This document shows positions 9,190-18,681 of a stretch of DNA of 64,000 nucleotides, in pieces (position 1 is the stretch's first letter; every line of letters starts with the position of its first letter). This DNA comes from Burkholderia lata (GTDB taxonomy: Bacteria > Pseudomonadota > Gammaproteobacteria > Burkholderiales > Burkholderiaceae): positions 1 to 64,000 of the forward strand of contig NZ_CABVQK010000005.1 of the NCBI RefSeq assembly GCF_902499335.1, in the 5' to 3' direction. The position numbers and the translations under genes were made by a program. The notes under the pieces were generated by a model. That model was not told where the DNA came from. It worked only from the letters and a program-made list of their open reading frames with translations, and ran no database searches.

Positions 9190-10107
9190 CTAGTGATCAG
9201 TCAACTGCGCGACAAACGCCCTCGTTGCCGCGGTCAACGCGTCGCCGCGCCGCATACCGACGCACAGCCGGCGCAATGCCCACGGTTCGTCGAGCGACAC
9301 CAGCGTTACCTTGTTGACGTCCTCGACCGGCAGCATGCTTTCGGGGTGGATCATCACACCCAGGCCGGCCTTGACCAGGCTGCGCGCCGCCTCGATCGAG
9401 CTGACCCGGTACTTGACGCGCAGCTCGCGCCCGAGGGCGGATGCCGCATCGTGCAGTTGCGTCATCAGCAAGGTCGTCGGCGCGAGGCCGATGATGTTCT
9501 CGTCGACGAGATCCTGAGTCGTGACGCTCGTGCGCGCGCCGAGACAGTGCCCGTGCGGCAAGACCGCAACCAGGCGATCGGTCCTGAACTCGATGATGTC
9601 GAGCGCGTCGCGGTCGACATCGGCGGTGGCATAGAACATCGCGACGTCGGCCTTGCCGGTCACGACCGCGCCGATCACGGCGGCATTGGTGTCCTCTTGC
9701 AGCTCGATCTCGACGAGCGGAAAGTCCCGCGTGAATTCGGCGATCTCCCGCGCGAGGAAATGGACGATGATCGTGCTCGTGGAACTGATGCGGATCTGCC
9801 CGCGCACACCCTCGGTGAATTCGGCGACCTCCCGGCGCATCACGTCGAGATTCTCGAACAGCAAACGCAAGTGGCGCGCCAGCACTTCGCCGGCCGGGCT
9901 CGGCACCATGCCGCCCGGCAACCGCTCGAACAGGTCGATTCCGGCAATCTCCTCGAGATCCTGAATGCGCCGCGTCGCGGCCGACGGCGTGATGTTTTCC
10001 CGCACCGCCGCGCGACGCATCTGCTGCTCCTCCACGACCGTGAGAAACAGCCTCAACGTGAACAGGTCGACGCGCCTCGTCAGATTGTGGAGACTGAGCC
10101 CCGCCAT
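9190..10107 (-). CDS. LysR-family transcriptional regulator, paralog of the one at 6363
   Basis: 305 aa, starting MAGLSLHNLTRRVDLFTLRLF after a GGAGAGGAG-type ribosome site. The same blocks as in its paralog can be seen: VEEQQ, RRIQDLEEIAGIDLFER, PSPAGEVLARH, and FTEGVRGQIRI. It lies between the CoA-transferase gene (10274) and the MFS gene (7498), all on the minus strand, so it may be part of that transcription unit and respond to a CoA ester or to the imported acid. Confidence 0.9.
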   Translation of the reverse strand: MAGLSLHNLTRRVDLFTLRLFLTVVEEQQMRRAAVRENITPSAATRRIQDLEEIAGIDLFERLPGGMVPSPAGEVLARHLRLLFENLDVMRREVAEFTEGVRGQIRISSTSTIIVHFLAREIAEFTRDFPLVEIELQEDTNAAVIGAVVTGKADVAMFYATADVDRDALDIIEFRTDRLVAVLPHGHCLGARTSVTTQDLVDENIIGLAPTTLLMTQLHDAASALGRELRVKYRVSSIEAARSLVKAGLGVMIHPESMLPVEDVNKVTLVSLDEPWALRRLCVGMRRGDALTAATRAFVAQLTDH

Positions 10108-10273
10108 TTCTCCTCTCCTGTCTTCGTGCCCGGCCGGATCGCAAGCATGCGCGATAGAGACTAAGCCGGGGGTCGGCGTGCGTCAATCGGGAATCGAAGA
10201 CAGGTCGACCGTGGCAGTCGCGGCGATGCCGCCCGCTTTGCGCAACGCGATCGCACACCGCGAACCGGCAGGT

Positions 10274-11527
10274 TCAGATCACGTTCAGGTCCCGCAATGT
10301 CGTGATCTCGCGTTCATCCAGCCCCAGCCATTCGTGCAGCACGTCCGCACTGTGCTCGCCAAGAACCGGCGGCGTCTTCGCGTCCGGTTCAGGCACGTCC
10401 GACATCTTCACCGGATTGCCCGCGACCTGAATGGGACCCCAGGCCGGATCGTCGAGCGTCATGAGCATCTTCCGGGCGGCAACGTGCGGGCATTCGAACA
10501 GGTCCGGTACGTCATTCACGTTCGAACACGGCACGCCGCCTGCGCGCAGCGCCGTCAGCGCCGCTTCGCGTGACCGGTCGCCGAGCCATGCGTCGATCTC
10601 GACGTTCAGCGCGTCCACATGCTGCTTGCGCAATATGCCGTCGGCGAATCGCGGATCGTCGGCCAGGCCCGGCCGGCCGATCACTTCCGCGAACCGCTTC
10701 CAGATGTGTTCGCCCAGCACCGCGATCACGATATAGCCGTCTTTCGCGCGATACGTGCCGAACGGCGCGGTGACGGCATGCACGCCGGGCGGCGACGTGC
10801 GTTTCGTCGCCGAGTACATCGCGACCGAGATTTCGTTGAGGATCAACGAGGCATCGACCATCGAAATATCGATCTTCTTGCCCTTGCCGGTCGTGTGCCG
10901 GTGCAGCAGCGCCAGCACGATGCCGTAGAGCGCCAGGATCCCGCATTCGATGTCGGCCAGCGAGAAGCCGAGATAGGTCGGACGATCGTCGCCGCGCTCG
11001 GGGCGGTACATCAGCCCGCTCATCGCCTGCCCCACGATGTCGAACGCGGGGAAGTCGCCGTACGGGCTCGGCAGGATGTCATCGTGGCCGAAACCGGAAA
11101 TGGCGCCGTAAATCAGGCGCGGATTGATCCGGCTCAGATCCGCATAGCCGAGCCCCAGCCGGTCCATCACGTTCGGCCGCAGATTCTCGAGCACCACGTC
11201 GGCATGCGCGGCAAGCTCGGTGAAGATGCGCCGCCCCTCCGGGTGCTTGAGATCGAGCGTGACGCTCTTCTTGTTCCGATTCGTCCGCAGAAAGGCGAGC
11301 CCGCTCGGCCGGCCGTCAGCGCCCGGCCGGACCGGATCCGTACTCCGGGCATAATCGCCGCCTTCGCGCGCTTCGATCTTGACGACTTCCGCACCGGCAT
11401 CCGCCAGCCACATCGAAGCAAACGGCGCCGCGATGAAATTCTCGACTGTCAGCACGCGAATACCGGCCAGCGGTCGTCCCGCGCCGATCGTCGTTCCGGC
11501 GCGCGACTCATGAAACACCTCCTTCAT
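10274..11527 (-). CDS. CaiB/BaiF-type (class III) CoA-transferase
   Basis: 417 aa from the ATG at 11527, which has GGAGAGGAG directly upstream; the extension to 11647 is rejected. Family blocks: PLAGIRVLTVENFIAAPFA, GAEVVKIE, NRNKKSVTLDLKHPEGR, and PYGDFPAFDIVGQAMSG. The family catalytic Asp is most likely D192 (GFSLADIECG). It would move CoA from a donor such as succinyl-CoA to a carboxylic acid in the cytosol. Four members of this superfamily occur in the window; this one clusters with a transporter and a LysR, suggesting uptake followed by activation of the same acid. Confidence 0.9.
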   Translation of the reverse strand: MKEVFHESRAGTTIGAGRPLAGIRVLTVENFIAAPFASMWLADAGAEVVKIEAREGGDYARSTDPVRPGADGRPSGLAFLRTNRNKKSVTLDLKHPEGRRIFTELAAHADVVLENLRPNVMDRLGLGYADLSRINPRLIYGAISGFGHDDILPSPYGDFPAFDIVGQAMSGLMYRPERGDDRPTYLGFSLADIECGILALYGIVLALLHRHTTGKGKKIDISMVDASLILNEISVAMYSATKRTSPPGVHAVTAPFGTYRAKDGYIVIAVLGEHIWKRFAEVIGRPGLADDPRFADGILRKQHVDALNVEIDAWLGDRSREAALTALRAGGVPCSNVNDVPDLFECPHVAARKMLMTLDDPAWGPIQVAGNPVKMSDVPEPDAKTPPVLGEHSADVLHEWLGLDEREITTLRDLNVI

Positions 11528-12005
11528 CTCCTCTCCTTTTCCGTCGTCTCCTGACACTGCGGTTCGCATGCGACGTTGCGCAGGCTTCGTGGCGATCCCG
11601 TCACGGGCAGCACCGGCGCCATGCACACGCGGGCCCCGGCTGCGCATTCACCGGAGCAACACCGACACGGCCCATGCTAGGTGCGCGGCTGGCGCCGTTC
11701 AATTGCCGATTCATGAACGCGGGATTGCGGTCTCGCGAACGTCGACATCGGTCCGCACACAGCCGGCACGCCAGGCCGCGCGACCATCACGCACCGATTC
11801 GAAAAACGTCAACCGGGCATTCGAGAAACGGCACTCGAATTGACGCCTTCGCGTCCCTACTATTAGCCGGACAGCGAGGCAGCGGCGCGTCCGTCATGCG
11901 CGATTCGCCAGCCCGGCCCACGCAATCAGCACGATCGGCACTGTCCCGCGCCACGCCAGGAACGCGAGTCCGACCGATTTTTTCAACGAACTGAAGGCAT
12001 TTTCG
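11528..12005. other. Divergent intergenic region, CoA-transferase / SDR
   Basis: Separates the minus-strand CoA-transferase from the plus-strand SDR-ADH-ALDH unit and must hold both promoters. Short frames on both strands look like high-GC noise. None of the two repeated motifs found elsewhere is present. Confidence 0.3.
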
Positions 12006-12806
12006 ATGAGCAGTCTTGAAGGGAAAGTAGCCATCGTCACCGGCGGCACCGGCGGGATCGGCAAAGGCATTGCATTGCAGCTCGCCGCGCGCGGCGCCAC
12101 GGTCGTCGTCAGCGGGCGCAACGCGGCCAAGGCCGAATCGATCATCGCCGAACTGCGGCAAACCGGCGGCCAGGCGGACTTCCTGCCGGGTGACGTGCGG
12201 AACAAGGCCGACATGGACGCGCTGGCCGCGGAAACCGCCCGCCGCCACGGCGGCATCGACATCGTCGTCGCCAATGCCGGCGGCAACGACGACGAAGCGC
12301 GCTCGCCCGACGTGCGCGGCCCGTTTGCCAACATCGATCTCGCGCGTGTCGCGGCGGTGGTGGCGGAAAATACGGCCGCGAAACTCTTCCCGGTCCAGGC
12401 CGCGTTGCCCTACATGCGCCCTCGGGGCGGCGGCAGCGTGATCTTCGTGACGTCGGAGGGCGGCCGGGTGCCGACGCCCGGCCAGACCGCCGTATCGACG
12501 TTTGCCGGCGGCCTGATCCGCGCAAGCAAGGTGATCGCGAAGGAACTGGCGCGAGACAGGATCCGGGTCAATTGCGTGTGCGTAACGGTGGTGCGCGACA
12601 GCCCGTCATGGGAAGCCGTGTTCGGTGTCGACAGCCAGGTATCGACGCAGCATCGCAAACAGTACGAGAAGATCGTCGCCGGCTGCCCGCTCGGGGTGGC
12701 GGCCCCGCCCGACATCGGCCAGGTCGTCGCGTTCCTCGCATCGGACGAGTCGGCCTACCTGACCGGCGCCACGCTCAGTCCGACCGGCGGATTGACCATT
12801 CATTGA
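12006..12806 (+). CDS. Short-chain dehydrogenase-like protein lacking the YxxxK catalytic pair
   Basis: 266 aa. The Rossmann start is canonical (VAIVTGGTGGIGKG, residues 8-21), as are GDVRN and ANAG (89-92). The catalytic Ser is present (S150 in FVTSEGG), but the Tyr expected 13 residues later is Val (V163) and the Lys four further on is Ala (A167): the block reads V-S-T-F-A. Downstream KVIAKELARDRIRVN aligns without gaps to normal SDRs, so this is not a frameshift. It may bind NAD(P) without normal SDR chemistry, or use another base. First gene of a probable operon with an alcohol and an aldehyde dehydrogenase. Confidence 0.88.
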   Translation: MSSLEGKVAIVTGGTGGIGKGIALQLAARGATVVVSGRNAAKAESIIAELRQTGGQADFLPGDVRNKADMDALAAETARRHGGIDIVVANAGGNDDEARSPDVRGPFANIDLARVAAVVAENTAAKLFPVQAALPYMRPRGGGSVIFVTSEGGRVPTPGQTAVSTFAGGLIRASKVIAKELARDRIRVNCVCVTVVRDSPSWEAVFGVDSQVSTQHRKQYEKIVAGCPLGVAAPPDIGQVVAFLASDESAYLTGATLSPTGGLTIH

Positions 12807-12920
12807 CCACGCCGCGCGTGGTGCCCCGGCTCACCGCAACAGGATCGGCATCTCGTCGCCTTGCGCGCACGAGCTGAAACGCACACGCCGGCTCAAGAAC
12901 ACGCAGTCGGAGGAGATTTC

Positions 12921-13976
12921 ATGCGCGGCATGGTCTTTCAAGGGGAGTGCAAGGTCGATGTGCTCGATTTCGACGATCCCGTTCCGGGATACGGCGAAGC
13001 CGTGATCGAGATGAAGGCATCGGGCATGTGCGGGACCGACCTTCACTATTACCGCCACGGCATGGCGGAATCGCTGAGCATGCTCGGCATGCGCGACCGG
13101 ATGGAATCCGCACAGGTGATCGGCGGCCACGAGCCGTGCGGCGTCGTGGCCGCGCTGGGCCCCGGAGTCGATCCGAAATCGTTCCGGGTGGGCGATCGCG
13201 TCATGGTGTTTCACTACGCGGGTTGCAGTTGCTGCGACTCGTGCCGCACCGGCTGGACCCAGCTCTGCGATCACGGCGCGCGCATCTACGGCGTGTTGAG
13301 CCACGGCGGGCATGCGAACTACATGAAGGTGCCGGTCTCGTCGCTGGTCCACCTGCCGCAGGAAGTGTCGTTCAAGGGCGGCGCGGCCATCGCATGCGGC
13401 ACCGGCACCGCGTACGGCGCGCTGCTGCGCCTCGATATCAGCGCGCGCGACACATTGGCCGTCTACGGTCTTGGCCCCGTCGGCCTGTCGACGGCCCAGC
13501 TCGCGGCCGCGATGGGTGTCGAGGTGATCGGTGTCGACATCAACCCGCACCGCGTCGAGCGCGCAAAGGCGTTCGGCGTGACGCACGGCATCGATGCCAG
13601 CCAGTGCGACCCGGTCGACGCGATCCACCGGCTGACCGGCGGCCAGGGCGTGTCCTGCGCGGTCGAATGTGCGGGCGGCGAATTGCCGCGTGCGCAAGCG
13701 ATTCGCAGCACGAAGGTTTGGGGCCGTGTGGTGCTCGTCGCCGTCGGCGGCAACGTGACCATCGACGCGATGAAGGACCTGATCGGCAAGCAACGCACGC
13801 TGATCGGCTCCTTCACCTTCTCCGAGCCGGGCATGAAGGAGTGTGCCCACTTCATTGCCGATCACGGCGTCGAGGTCGACAGGCTGTTCACCGACGAATG
13901 GCGCCTCGAGCAAGCCGGTGACGCCTACGCTCACTTCAATCAGCAAACGAGCGGCAAGGGCGTCATCGTATTTTGA
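12921..13976 (+). CDS. Zinc-dependent alcohol dehydrogenase (MDR superfamily)
   Basis: 351 aa from the ATG at 12921, which follows GGAGGAG. Catalytic zinc ligands are C37 and H70-E71 (GGHE). The structural zinc site is C102, C105, C108 and C116. The nucleotide-binding loop is YGLGPVGLS. It oxidises an alcohol with NAD(P)+ in the cytosol; the adjacent aldehyde dehydrogenase would take the aldehyde on. It is a close paralog of the ADH at 42716, sharing DFDDPVPG-GEAVIEMKASGMCG and most other blocks. The substrate is unknown. Confidence 0.92.
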   Translation: MRGMVFQGECKVDVLDFDDPVPGYGEAVIEMKASGMCGTDLHYYRHGMAESLSMLGMRDRMESAQVIGGHEPCGVVAALGPGVDPKSFRVGDRVMVFHYAGCSCCDSCRTGWTQLCDHGARIYGVLSHGGHANYMKVPVSSLVHLPQEVSFKGGAAIACGTGTAYGALLRLDISARDTLAVYGLGPVGLSTAQLAAAMGVEVIGVDINPHRVERAKAFGVTHGIDASQCDPVDAIHRLTGGQGVSCAVECAGGELPRAQAIRSTKVWGRVVLVAVGGNVTIDAMKDLIGKQRTLIGSFTFSEPGMKECAHFIADHGVEVDRLFTDEWRLEQAGDAYAHFNQQTSGKGVIVF

Positions 13977-14041
13977 CGGCACGCACGACGATGCCGTCCG
14001 GAATCTGGAAAGCGCCGTCAATGACGGCCATGGAGAATGAC

Positions 14042-15502
14042 ATGACCAAGAGAACGATCGAACTCAAGCATCCTCGAGAGTTCTACATCGGCGGACAGTG
14101 GGTCGCCCCGTCCACTCCGGAAACGTTCGACGTGCTCGATTGCGCGACGGAAGAAGTCGTGGCGACGGTGGCGAAAGCCGCGTCGGCCGACATGCAGCGC
14201 GCGATCGGCGCGGCGCGCGACGCCTTCGACAACGGCCCGTGGCCGCGCATGACGCCGCAGGAACGCGCGGGCTATCTGGAGAAGTTCGCGCAGCGCCTGG
14301 AAGCGCTGAATGACGATTTCGCGCGCATCTGGGCGATCGAGACCGGGATCGTCTACAAGGTCGCGCAACCCCGGATCGGGCTATTCATCAGCGGCGCATT
14401 CCGCCAGTATGCGGCGATGGCCGCGACGTTCCCGTTCGTCGAGGAACATCGATCGGTAACGGGCAATCTCGGCTATCGCGTCTACGAGCCGGTCGGCGTG
14501 GTCGGCGAGATCATCCCGTGGAACGGCCCCGCCGGCCTGATGGCGTACAAGACCGCACCGGCGCTGCTCGCGGGCTGCACGCTGGTCATCAAGTCGTCGC
14601 CCGAAGCGCCCTGCTCGGCCTACCTGTTCGCCGAGATCTGCGAGGAAATCGGTTTGCCGCCCGGCGTCGTCAATGTCGTGACGGCCGATCGCGACGTGTC
14701 CGAGGAACTGGTTCGCCATCCCGGCGTCGACAAGATCACGTTCACGGGATCGACGGGCGCCGGCCGCCGGATCGCATCGATCACCGGCGACCGGATCGCC
14801 CGCGTCACGCTCGAACTGGGCGGCAAGTCGCCCGCGGTCATCCTCGACGACTACGACATCGAAACCGCGGCGAACGTGCTGGGCCCGTCCTATTTCGGCT
14901 ACAACACCGGGCAGATCTGCCATAGCCTGACGCGCGTGATCGTGCCGCGGGCCAAACACGATGCGATGGTCGAAGCGTTGTCGGCCATCGCGAAGCAGAT
15001 CGTGGTCGGCGATCCGTTCGCACCGGAGACGACGTCCGGCCCGCTCGCGAGTGCACGGCAGCGCGAGACGGTCGAACGATTCGTCGCGACGGGCATCGCG
15101 GAAGGCGCGACGCTGGCCACCGGCGGCAAGCGGCCGGAGCAACTGTCGCGCGGGTTCTTCTTCGAGCCGACCGTATTCGGCAACGTCGACAACCGTTCGA
15201 CGATCGCGCAGGACGAGATCTTCGGGCCGGTGCTGAGCGTCATTCCCGCCGACGACGAAGCCAGCGCGATACGGATGGCGAACGATACGCCGTTCGGGCT
15301 GAACGCGGCGGTCTTCACGAACGACCCCGCTCGCGCGTTGCACGTGGCGCGGCAGATCCGCTCGGGCACGGTCGGCCACAATGGCCCGCGCACCGATTTC
15401 TCGATCGGGTTCGGCGGCTTCAAGCAGTCCGGCATCGGCCGCGAAGGCGGTGTCGAAGGGCTGACCGCGTTCATGGAATCGAAGACGATCGTCATGGCCT
15501 GA
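14042..15502 (+). CDS. NAD(P)-dependent aldehyde dehydrogenase
   Basis: 486 aa from the ATG at 14042, with GGAG seven bases upstream; the frame from 13973 and the ATG at 14030 are less likely. Key ALDH residues are present: N161 (IIPWNG), K184 (VIKSSPEAP), E258 (LELGGKSP) and the nucleophile C293 (GQICHS). It oxidises an aldehyde to the acid. It ends the SDR-ADH-ALDH unit, and a 9-bp-stem hairpin follows at 15543. The paralogous ALDH at 43838 also sits beside a paralogous ADH, so the pair seems to have been duplicated together. Confidence 0.92.
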   Translation: MTKRTIELKHPREFYIGGQWVAPSTPETFDVLDCATEEVVATVAKAASADMQRAIGAARDAFDNGPWPRMTPQERAGYLEKFAQRLEALNDDFARIWAIETGIVYKVAQPRIGLFISGAFRQYAAMAATFPFVEEHRSVTGNLGYRVYEPVGVVGEIIPWNGPAGLMAYKTAPALLAGCTLVIKSSPEAPCSAYLFAEICEEIGLPPGVVNVVTADRDVSEELVRHPGVDKITFTGSTGAGRRIASITGDRIARVTLELGGKSPAVILDDYDIETAANVLGPSYFGYNTGQICHSLTRVIVPRAKHDAMVEALSAIAKQIVVGDPFAPETTSGPLASARQRETVERFVATGIAEGATLATGGKRPEQLSRGFFFEPTVFGNVDNRSTIAQDEIFGPVLSVIPADDEASAIRMANDTPFGLNAAVFTNDPARALHVARQIRSGTVGHNGPRTDFSIGFGGFKQSGIGREGGVEGLTAFMESKTIVMA

Positions 15503-15542
15503 CGGTCGCGGGGCCTGGCGCTTCGCGTCGGGTCGAGTCGAA

Positions 15543-15569
15543 GAAGCGCCGACGTCGTGCCGGCGCTTC
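15543..15569 (+). terminator. Hairpin downstream of the ALDH gene
   Basis: GAAGCGCCG (15543-15551) pairs perfectly with CGGCGCTTC (15561-15569) around a nine-base loop, 40 bases after the ALDH stop. No strong T-run follows, so termination efficiency is uncertain. Confidence 0.45.
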
Positions 15570-15776
15570 ACTTTGCCCCCCGGCCATCGACGTCGACTCA
15601 TGCCCCTTCGGCGGAACCGGAGAGTAGATGCTGGCGCGCCTCAACGGCGCGCTTGTCGGGCATGGCGTGCATCGGCATGCAAGCGTGCGGCGAGTTGCTA
15701 CAGGGATTCCCGCATATCCGCGCCGGCATTCGCAGTCCGCTCCCGCACGATTGCGTAGCGGACGTGCGTTGCCCGC

Positions 15777-17069
15777 TCACCCGCCTCCTTTAAACTCCCG
15801 TTCCAGCTGCTCGCGATGATCCGGATGCGCAACGGCGATCATCCTCGGAATGCGCTGCGCAAGCGACAAGCCGCGCAGATCGGCGATCCCGTACTCGGTG
15901 ACGATCACGCACGCATCGCTTCGCGGTATCGTGACGGGCCCCGACACGCGCGGGACGATACGACTGTGCCGGCCGGCAGTCGACGGCAACGCGACGACAG
16001 GCACACCGCCCCGGCTGGCCTGCGCCGCACGCAGGAAATCCCCCACGCCGCCGACCGCACCGACATACGTGCCGCCGATCGCCTCGGCGTTGATCTGCCC
16101 GGTCAGGTCGACCTCCACCGCCGAATTGATCGCGACGAAGCGGTCGATCCGGCGCAGCACGTACGGGTTGTGCGTGTACTCGGTGCCGCGCAGCTCGAGC
16201 GCGGGGTTGCGGTGCGCAAAGCGCCGCACGCGTTCGGAGCCGATGATCACGCCGCCAACTGTGACCCCCGCATCGATCGTCTTGCGTGCATTCGTCACGA
16301 CGCCGGCTTCGCACAACGCCGCGATGCCGTCCCCGATGCTGCCGGTATGCACGCCGAGATCGCGCTTGTCGTGCAGTGCCGCCATCACCGCGTCCGGAAT
16401 CGAACCGATGCCCGTCTGCAACGTCGCGCCATCCTCGACGAGCGACGCGACGTGCCGCCCGATCGCCAGCTCGACCGGCCCCGGCGCAGTAGCCGCGGCC
16501 TCGGGAAACGACGCATCCGATTCAACCAGCAGGTCGATGTCGGCCGCGCCGAGCGTCGGACTGCCGTAGGTCCACGGCACGTCCGGATGCACTTCGGCAA
16601 CGATCGCACGCGCGTGCTTCACCGCTTCGACCAGGTATTCACGCGCCAGCCCGAGGCTGTAGCGGCCCTGTTCGTCCGGCGGCGACACCTGCAGCATCAC
16701 GACGTCGATCCGCAGCCGGCCGTCGCGGATCAGCTCCGGCAGTTGCGAATAGTGCGCCGGAAGAATGTCGAGCACCCCGGCGCGTGCGAGCGCGCGATTC
16801 GATCCGCTGCCGCAGTAGGCGAGGAAGTCGAACGCATCGGCATGCTCGGGCGCAAGCACGTCGGCGAGACCGATCCCGAGGAAGATGCGGATCCGCTTCA
16901 GGTGCTCGCGCTGCGCGACGAGTGCGCGCATCAGCGTTACCGGCTCGGCGTGCGACTGGCCCCACATCACGGTATCGCCGGGGCGAATGAACGCGGCAAG
17001 ATCGACGCTGCCGCCAGCCGCGCCGGCAGCGCACGCGCGGCCCGGAAGCTCCTGTGCGATGTCGCTCAT
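15777..17069 (-). CDS. Acetyl-CoA hydrolase/transferase family protein (class I CoA-transferase fold)
   Basis: 430 aa. It aligns with the 4-hydroxybutyrate CoA-transferase / acetyl-CoA hydrolase family: [60 protein letters not shown] and [11 protein letters not shown]. In active transferases of this family a catalytic Glu follows H-[ST] in the block after GIG-IPDAV; here the block reads H241-T242-G243-S-I-G-D-G, so that position is Gly. Its start codon overlaps the stop of the enoyl-CoA hydratase gene (ATGA), so the two are translationally coupled. It may act by another residue or bind a CoA ester. Confidence 0.85.
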   Translation of the reverse strand: MSDIAQELPGRACAAGAAGGSVDLAAFIRPGDTVMWGQSHAEPVTLMRALVAQREHLKRIRIFLGIGLADVLAPEHADAFDFLAYCGSGSNRALARAGVLDILPAHYSQLPELIRDGRLRIDVVMLQVSPPDEQGRYSLGLAREYLVEAVKHARAIVAEVHPDVPWTYGSPTLGAADIDLLVESDASFPEAAATAPGPVELAIGRHVASLVEDGATLQTGIGSIPDAVMAALHDKRDLGVHTGSIGDGIAALCEAGVVTNARKTIDAGVTVGGVIIGSERVRRFAHRNPALELRGTEYTHNPYVLRRIDRFVAINSAVEVDLTGQINAEAIGGTYVGAVGGVGDFLRAAQASRGGVPVVALPSTAGRHSRIVPRVSGPVTIPRSDACVIVTEYGIADLRGLSLAQRIPRMIAVAHPDHREQLEREFKGGG

Positions 17070-17911
17070 GCAGATCGAGCCGGCGACACCGGCGTATCCA
17101 CGGGAAACTCGGGTGCGCGCTTCTCACGGAACGATTTCACGCCTTCGCGCACCTCGGCCCCGCCGAAGCCGAACATCTCCAGTGCGAGCGACGCGTCGAA
17201 CGTCGGCCCGGCCTGGCGCAGCCAGTTGTTGAGCGCGTACTTGGTCCAGCGCGTCGCCGACGGCGCGCCGTTCGCGAGCCGCACGGCGATCGACAGTGCG
17301 GTTTCCTGCACGTCCGCGTCGTCCACCGCGACGGAGACGAGGCCGATCTGCTCGGCCTTCTCGCCGTTCACCGGCTCGCACAGCATCAGGTGATACTTCG
17401 CCTTCGCCATCCCGCACAGCAGCGGCCAGATGATCGCCGCATGGTCGCCGGCGGCGACGCCGAGCCGCGTGTGGCCGTCGACCAGGCGCGCGGTCCGGCC
17501 GGCCACCGAAATGTCCGCGAGCAGCGCCGCCACCAGGCCGGCGCCGACGGCCGAGCCGTGGATCGCCGACACGATCGGCTTCGAGCAATTGATGATGTTG
17601 TAGACGAGATCCTTCGATTCGCGCCACACGCGCACGCGTGCATCGAACGAATCGATCATTTCCTCGACCATGTCGAAGTCGCCGCCGGCGGAAAACGCCT
17701 TGCCCGCGCCGCACAGGATCACGGCGGAGACGCTCGGATCCTCGTCGACTTCCCGCCATACGCGCGCCAGTTCGTCATGGCCGCGCGCATCGAGCGCATT
17801 GAGCCGCTCCGGCCGGTTGAGCGTGATGCGCAAGACGCCTTTCGCGGGGCGGTCGAACGCGAGGCTTGAATACGACGCGTAGTCGGACGCGTGCTGACTG
17901 CTTTCGGACAT
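17066..17911 (-). CDS. Enoyl-CoA hydratase/isomerase family protein
   Basis: 281 aa. Crotonase-fold blocks: [29 protein letters not shown] (first oxyanion strand), and [23 protein letters not shown] (second oxyanion hole). The usual LGL-PG-GG loop reads [16 protein letters not shown], so the standard catalytic Glu of hydratases is not obvious; this variant is common among decarboxylases and hydratases of unknown specificity. It is cotranscribed with the CoA-transferase-family gene at 15777 through an ATGA overlap. Two copies of the GTTCCGTAC element lie upstream, at 18088 and 18184. Confidence 0.88.
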   Translation of the reverse strand: MSESSQHASDYASYSSLAFDRPAKGVLRITLNRPERLNALDARGHDELARVWREVDEDPSVSAVILCGAGKAFSAGGDFDMVEEMIDSFDARVRVWRESKDLVYNIINCSKPIVSAIHGSAVGAGLVAALLADISVAGRTARLVDGHTRLGVAAGDHAAIIWPLLCGMAKAKYHLMLCEPVNGEKAEQIGLVSVAVDDADVQETALSIAVRLANGAPSATRWTKYALNNWLRQAGPTFDASLALEMFGFGGAEVREGVKSFREKRAPEFPVDTPVSPARSA

Positions 17912-18087
17912 GATGCTTCCCTTTCCATGTTGGGCTCGCCGGGCGGCGTGGCGATCGTTCCGGACGCATCGGCCGGCCGGCGTCCGGGGACCTCCCTGAA
18001 CGCAGCCGACGACATCGCGAAACCCGATCGGTGTCGATACCCATCGTGTGCGCCGCCGCTGAACGCGTCAATGCGCGCACGGGCGTT

Positions 18088-18104
18088 GTTCCGTACGTCG
18101 GAAC
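18088..18104. promoter_or_regulatory. GTTCCGTAC element 1 (perfect palindrome)
   Basis: GTTCCG-TACGT-CGGAAC: 6-bp arms are exact inverted repeats. It is the most symmetric of nine related sites in the window. About 180 bases upstream of the hydratase start (minus strand) and 205 upstream of the hypothetical gene. Confidence 0.6.
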
Positions 18105-18175
18105 GGCCGCATGCCGTGTGCTCGTCGGCCCATCGCGATCCGGCACGCGCGACGCGTTCCACTGGCTTCGCGCGC

Positions 18176-18192
18176 TTTTCAAAGTACGGAAT
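18176..18192. promoter_or_regulatory. GTTCCGTAC element 2 (one core mismatch)
   Basis: Read on the minus strand: ATTCCGTACTTTGAAAA. It differs from the core only at the first base and closely matches element 7 (54582). Centres of elements 1 and 2 are 88 bases apart and the sites point in opposite directions. Confidence 0.5.
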
Positions 18193-18309
18193 CGTCGGGC
18201 ACGCGGTCTTGACGTCACGACGGTCGAACCGACACTGTGGGTTCTCGCCGAGTGCCGCGGTTTTTTTGCGTGGCTGGCGGTGAGTGGTCGAATGGAAAGG
18301 AGACGCAGA

Positions 18310-18681
18310 ATGAAGGTATCGCTCGCGATCGAACGTGTCGCAGACGCGAACGTCACGGCCGGCGCGGCCGACCGCAGGACGGACACCGTGCAGAAGCGGC
18401 GTGCGGAAAGCTGCGCACCGAACATGCGGGTCGCACGCGCGGCGGCACGCGACAGCGCCAACGCGGAAGACGCGGCGCTGTGGCGATGGTTTGCCGAACT
18501 GCTGGATGATCGGCGGATCCGCTGGTGCCACAGCGGTCGCGGCTGGCTGATCAGCGTGGATCATCGTCATGTTGCGACCGGTACGCAATTCGATCAGGCG
18601 ATGCGCATCGCGAAGGCCAATGTCGAAGCCGACGACATCGCACACGTGGGCGCTGCCCGGAAGCGCAAGCGCATCCAGTAA
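18310..18681 (+). CDS. Small conserved-looking hypothetical protein
   Basis: 123 aa from the ATG at 18310, which follows GGAGACGCAGA; the frame extends upstream to 18031 without a ribosome site. I do not recognise a domain. The protein is basic at the C terminus (ARKRKRIQ) and has a compact region ALWRWFAELLDD-RIRWCHSGRGWLISVDHRHVA, likely a small alpha/beta fold, then QFDQAMRIAKANVEADD. No signal peptide or membrane segment. Probably cytosolic, function unknown. Confidence 0.6.
   Translation: MKVSLAIERVADANVTAGAADRRTDTVQKRRAESCAPNMRVARAAARDSANAEDAALWRWFAELLDDRRIRWCHSGRGWLISVDHRHVATGTQFDQAMRIAKANVEADDIAHVGAARKRKRIQ

Larger units (their letters stand above)
17912..18309. other. Divergent intergenic region with two repeated operator-like elements
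   Basis: Separates the minus-strand hydratase gene from the plus-strand hypothetical gene. It contains the perfect palindrome at 18088 and the related element at 18176. Short open frames here look like noise. Confidence 0.45.

Noticed and set aside
8830-10164. 444-aa plus-strand frame over the LysR gene
   Set aside because: Low-complexity Arg/Asp/His translation without motifs; the minus strand encodes a clear LysR protein.
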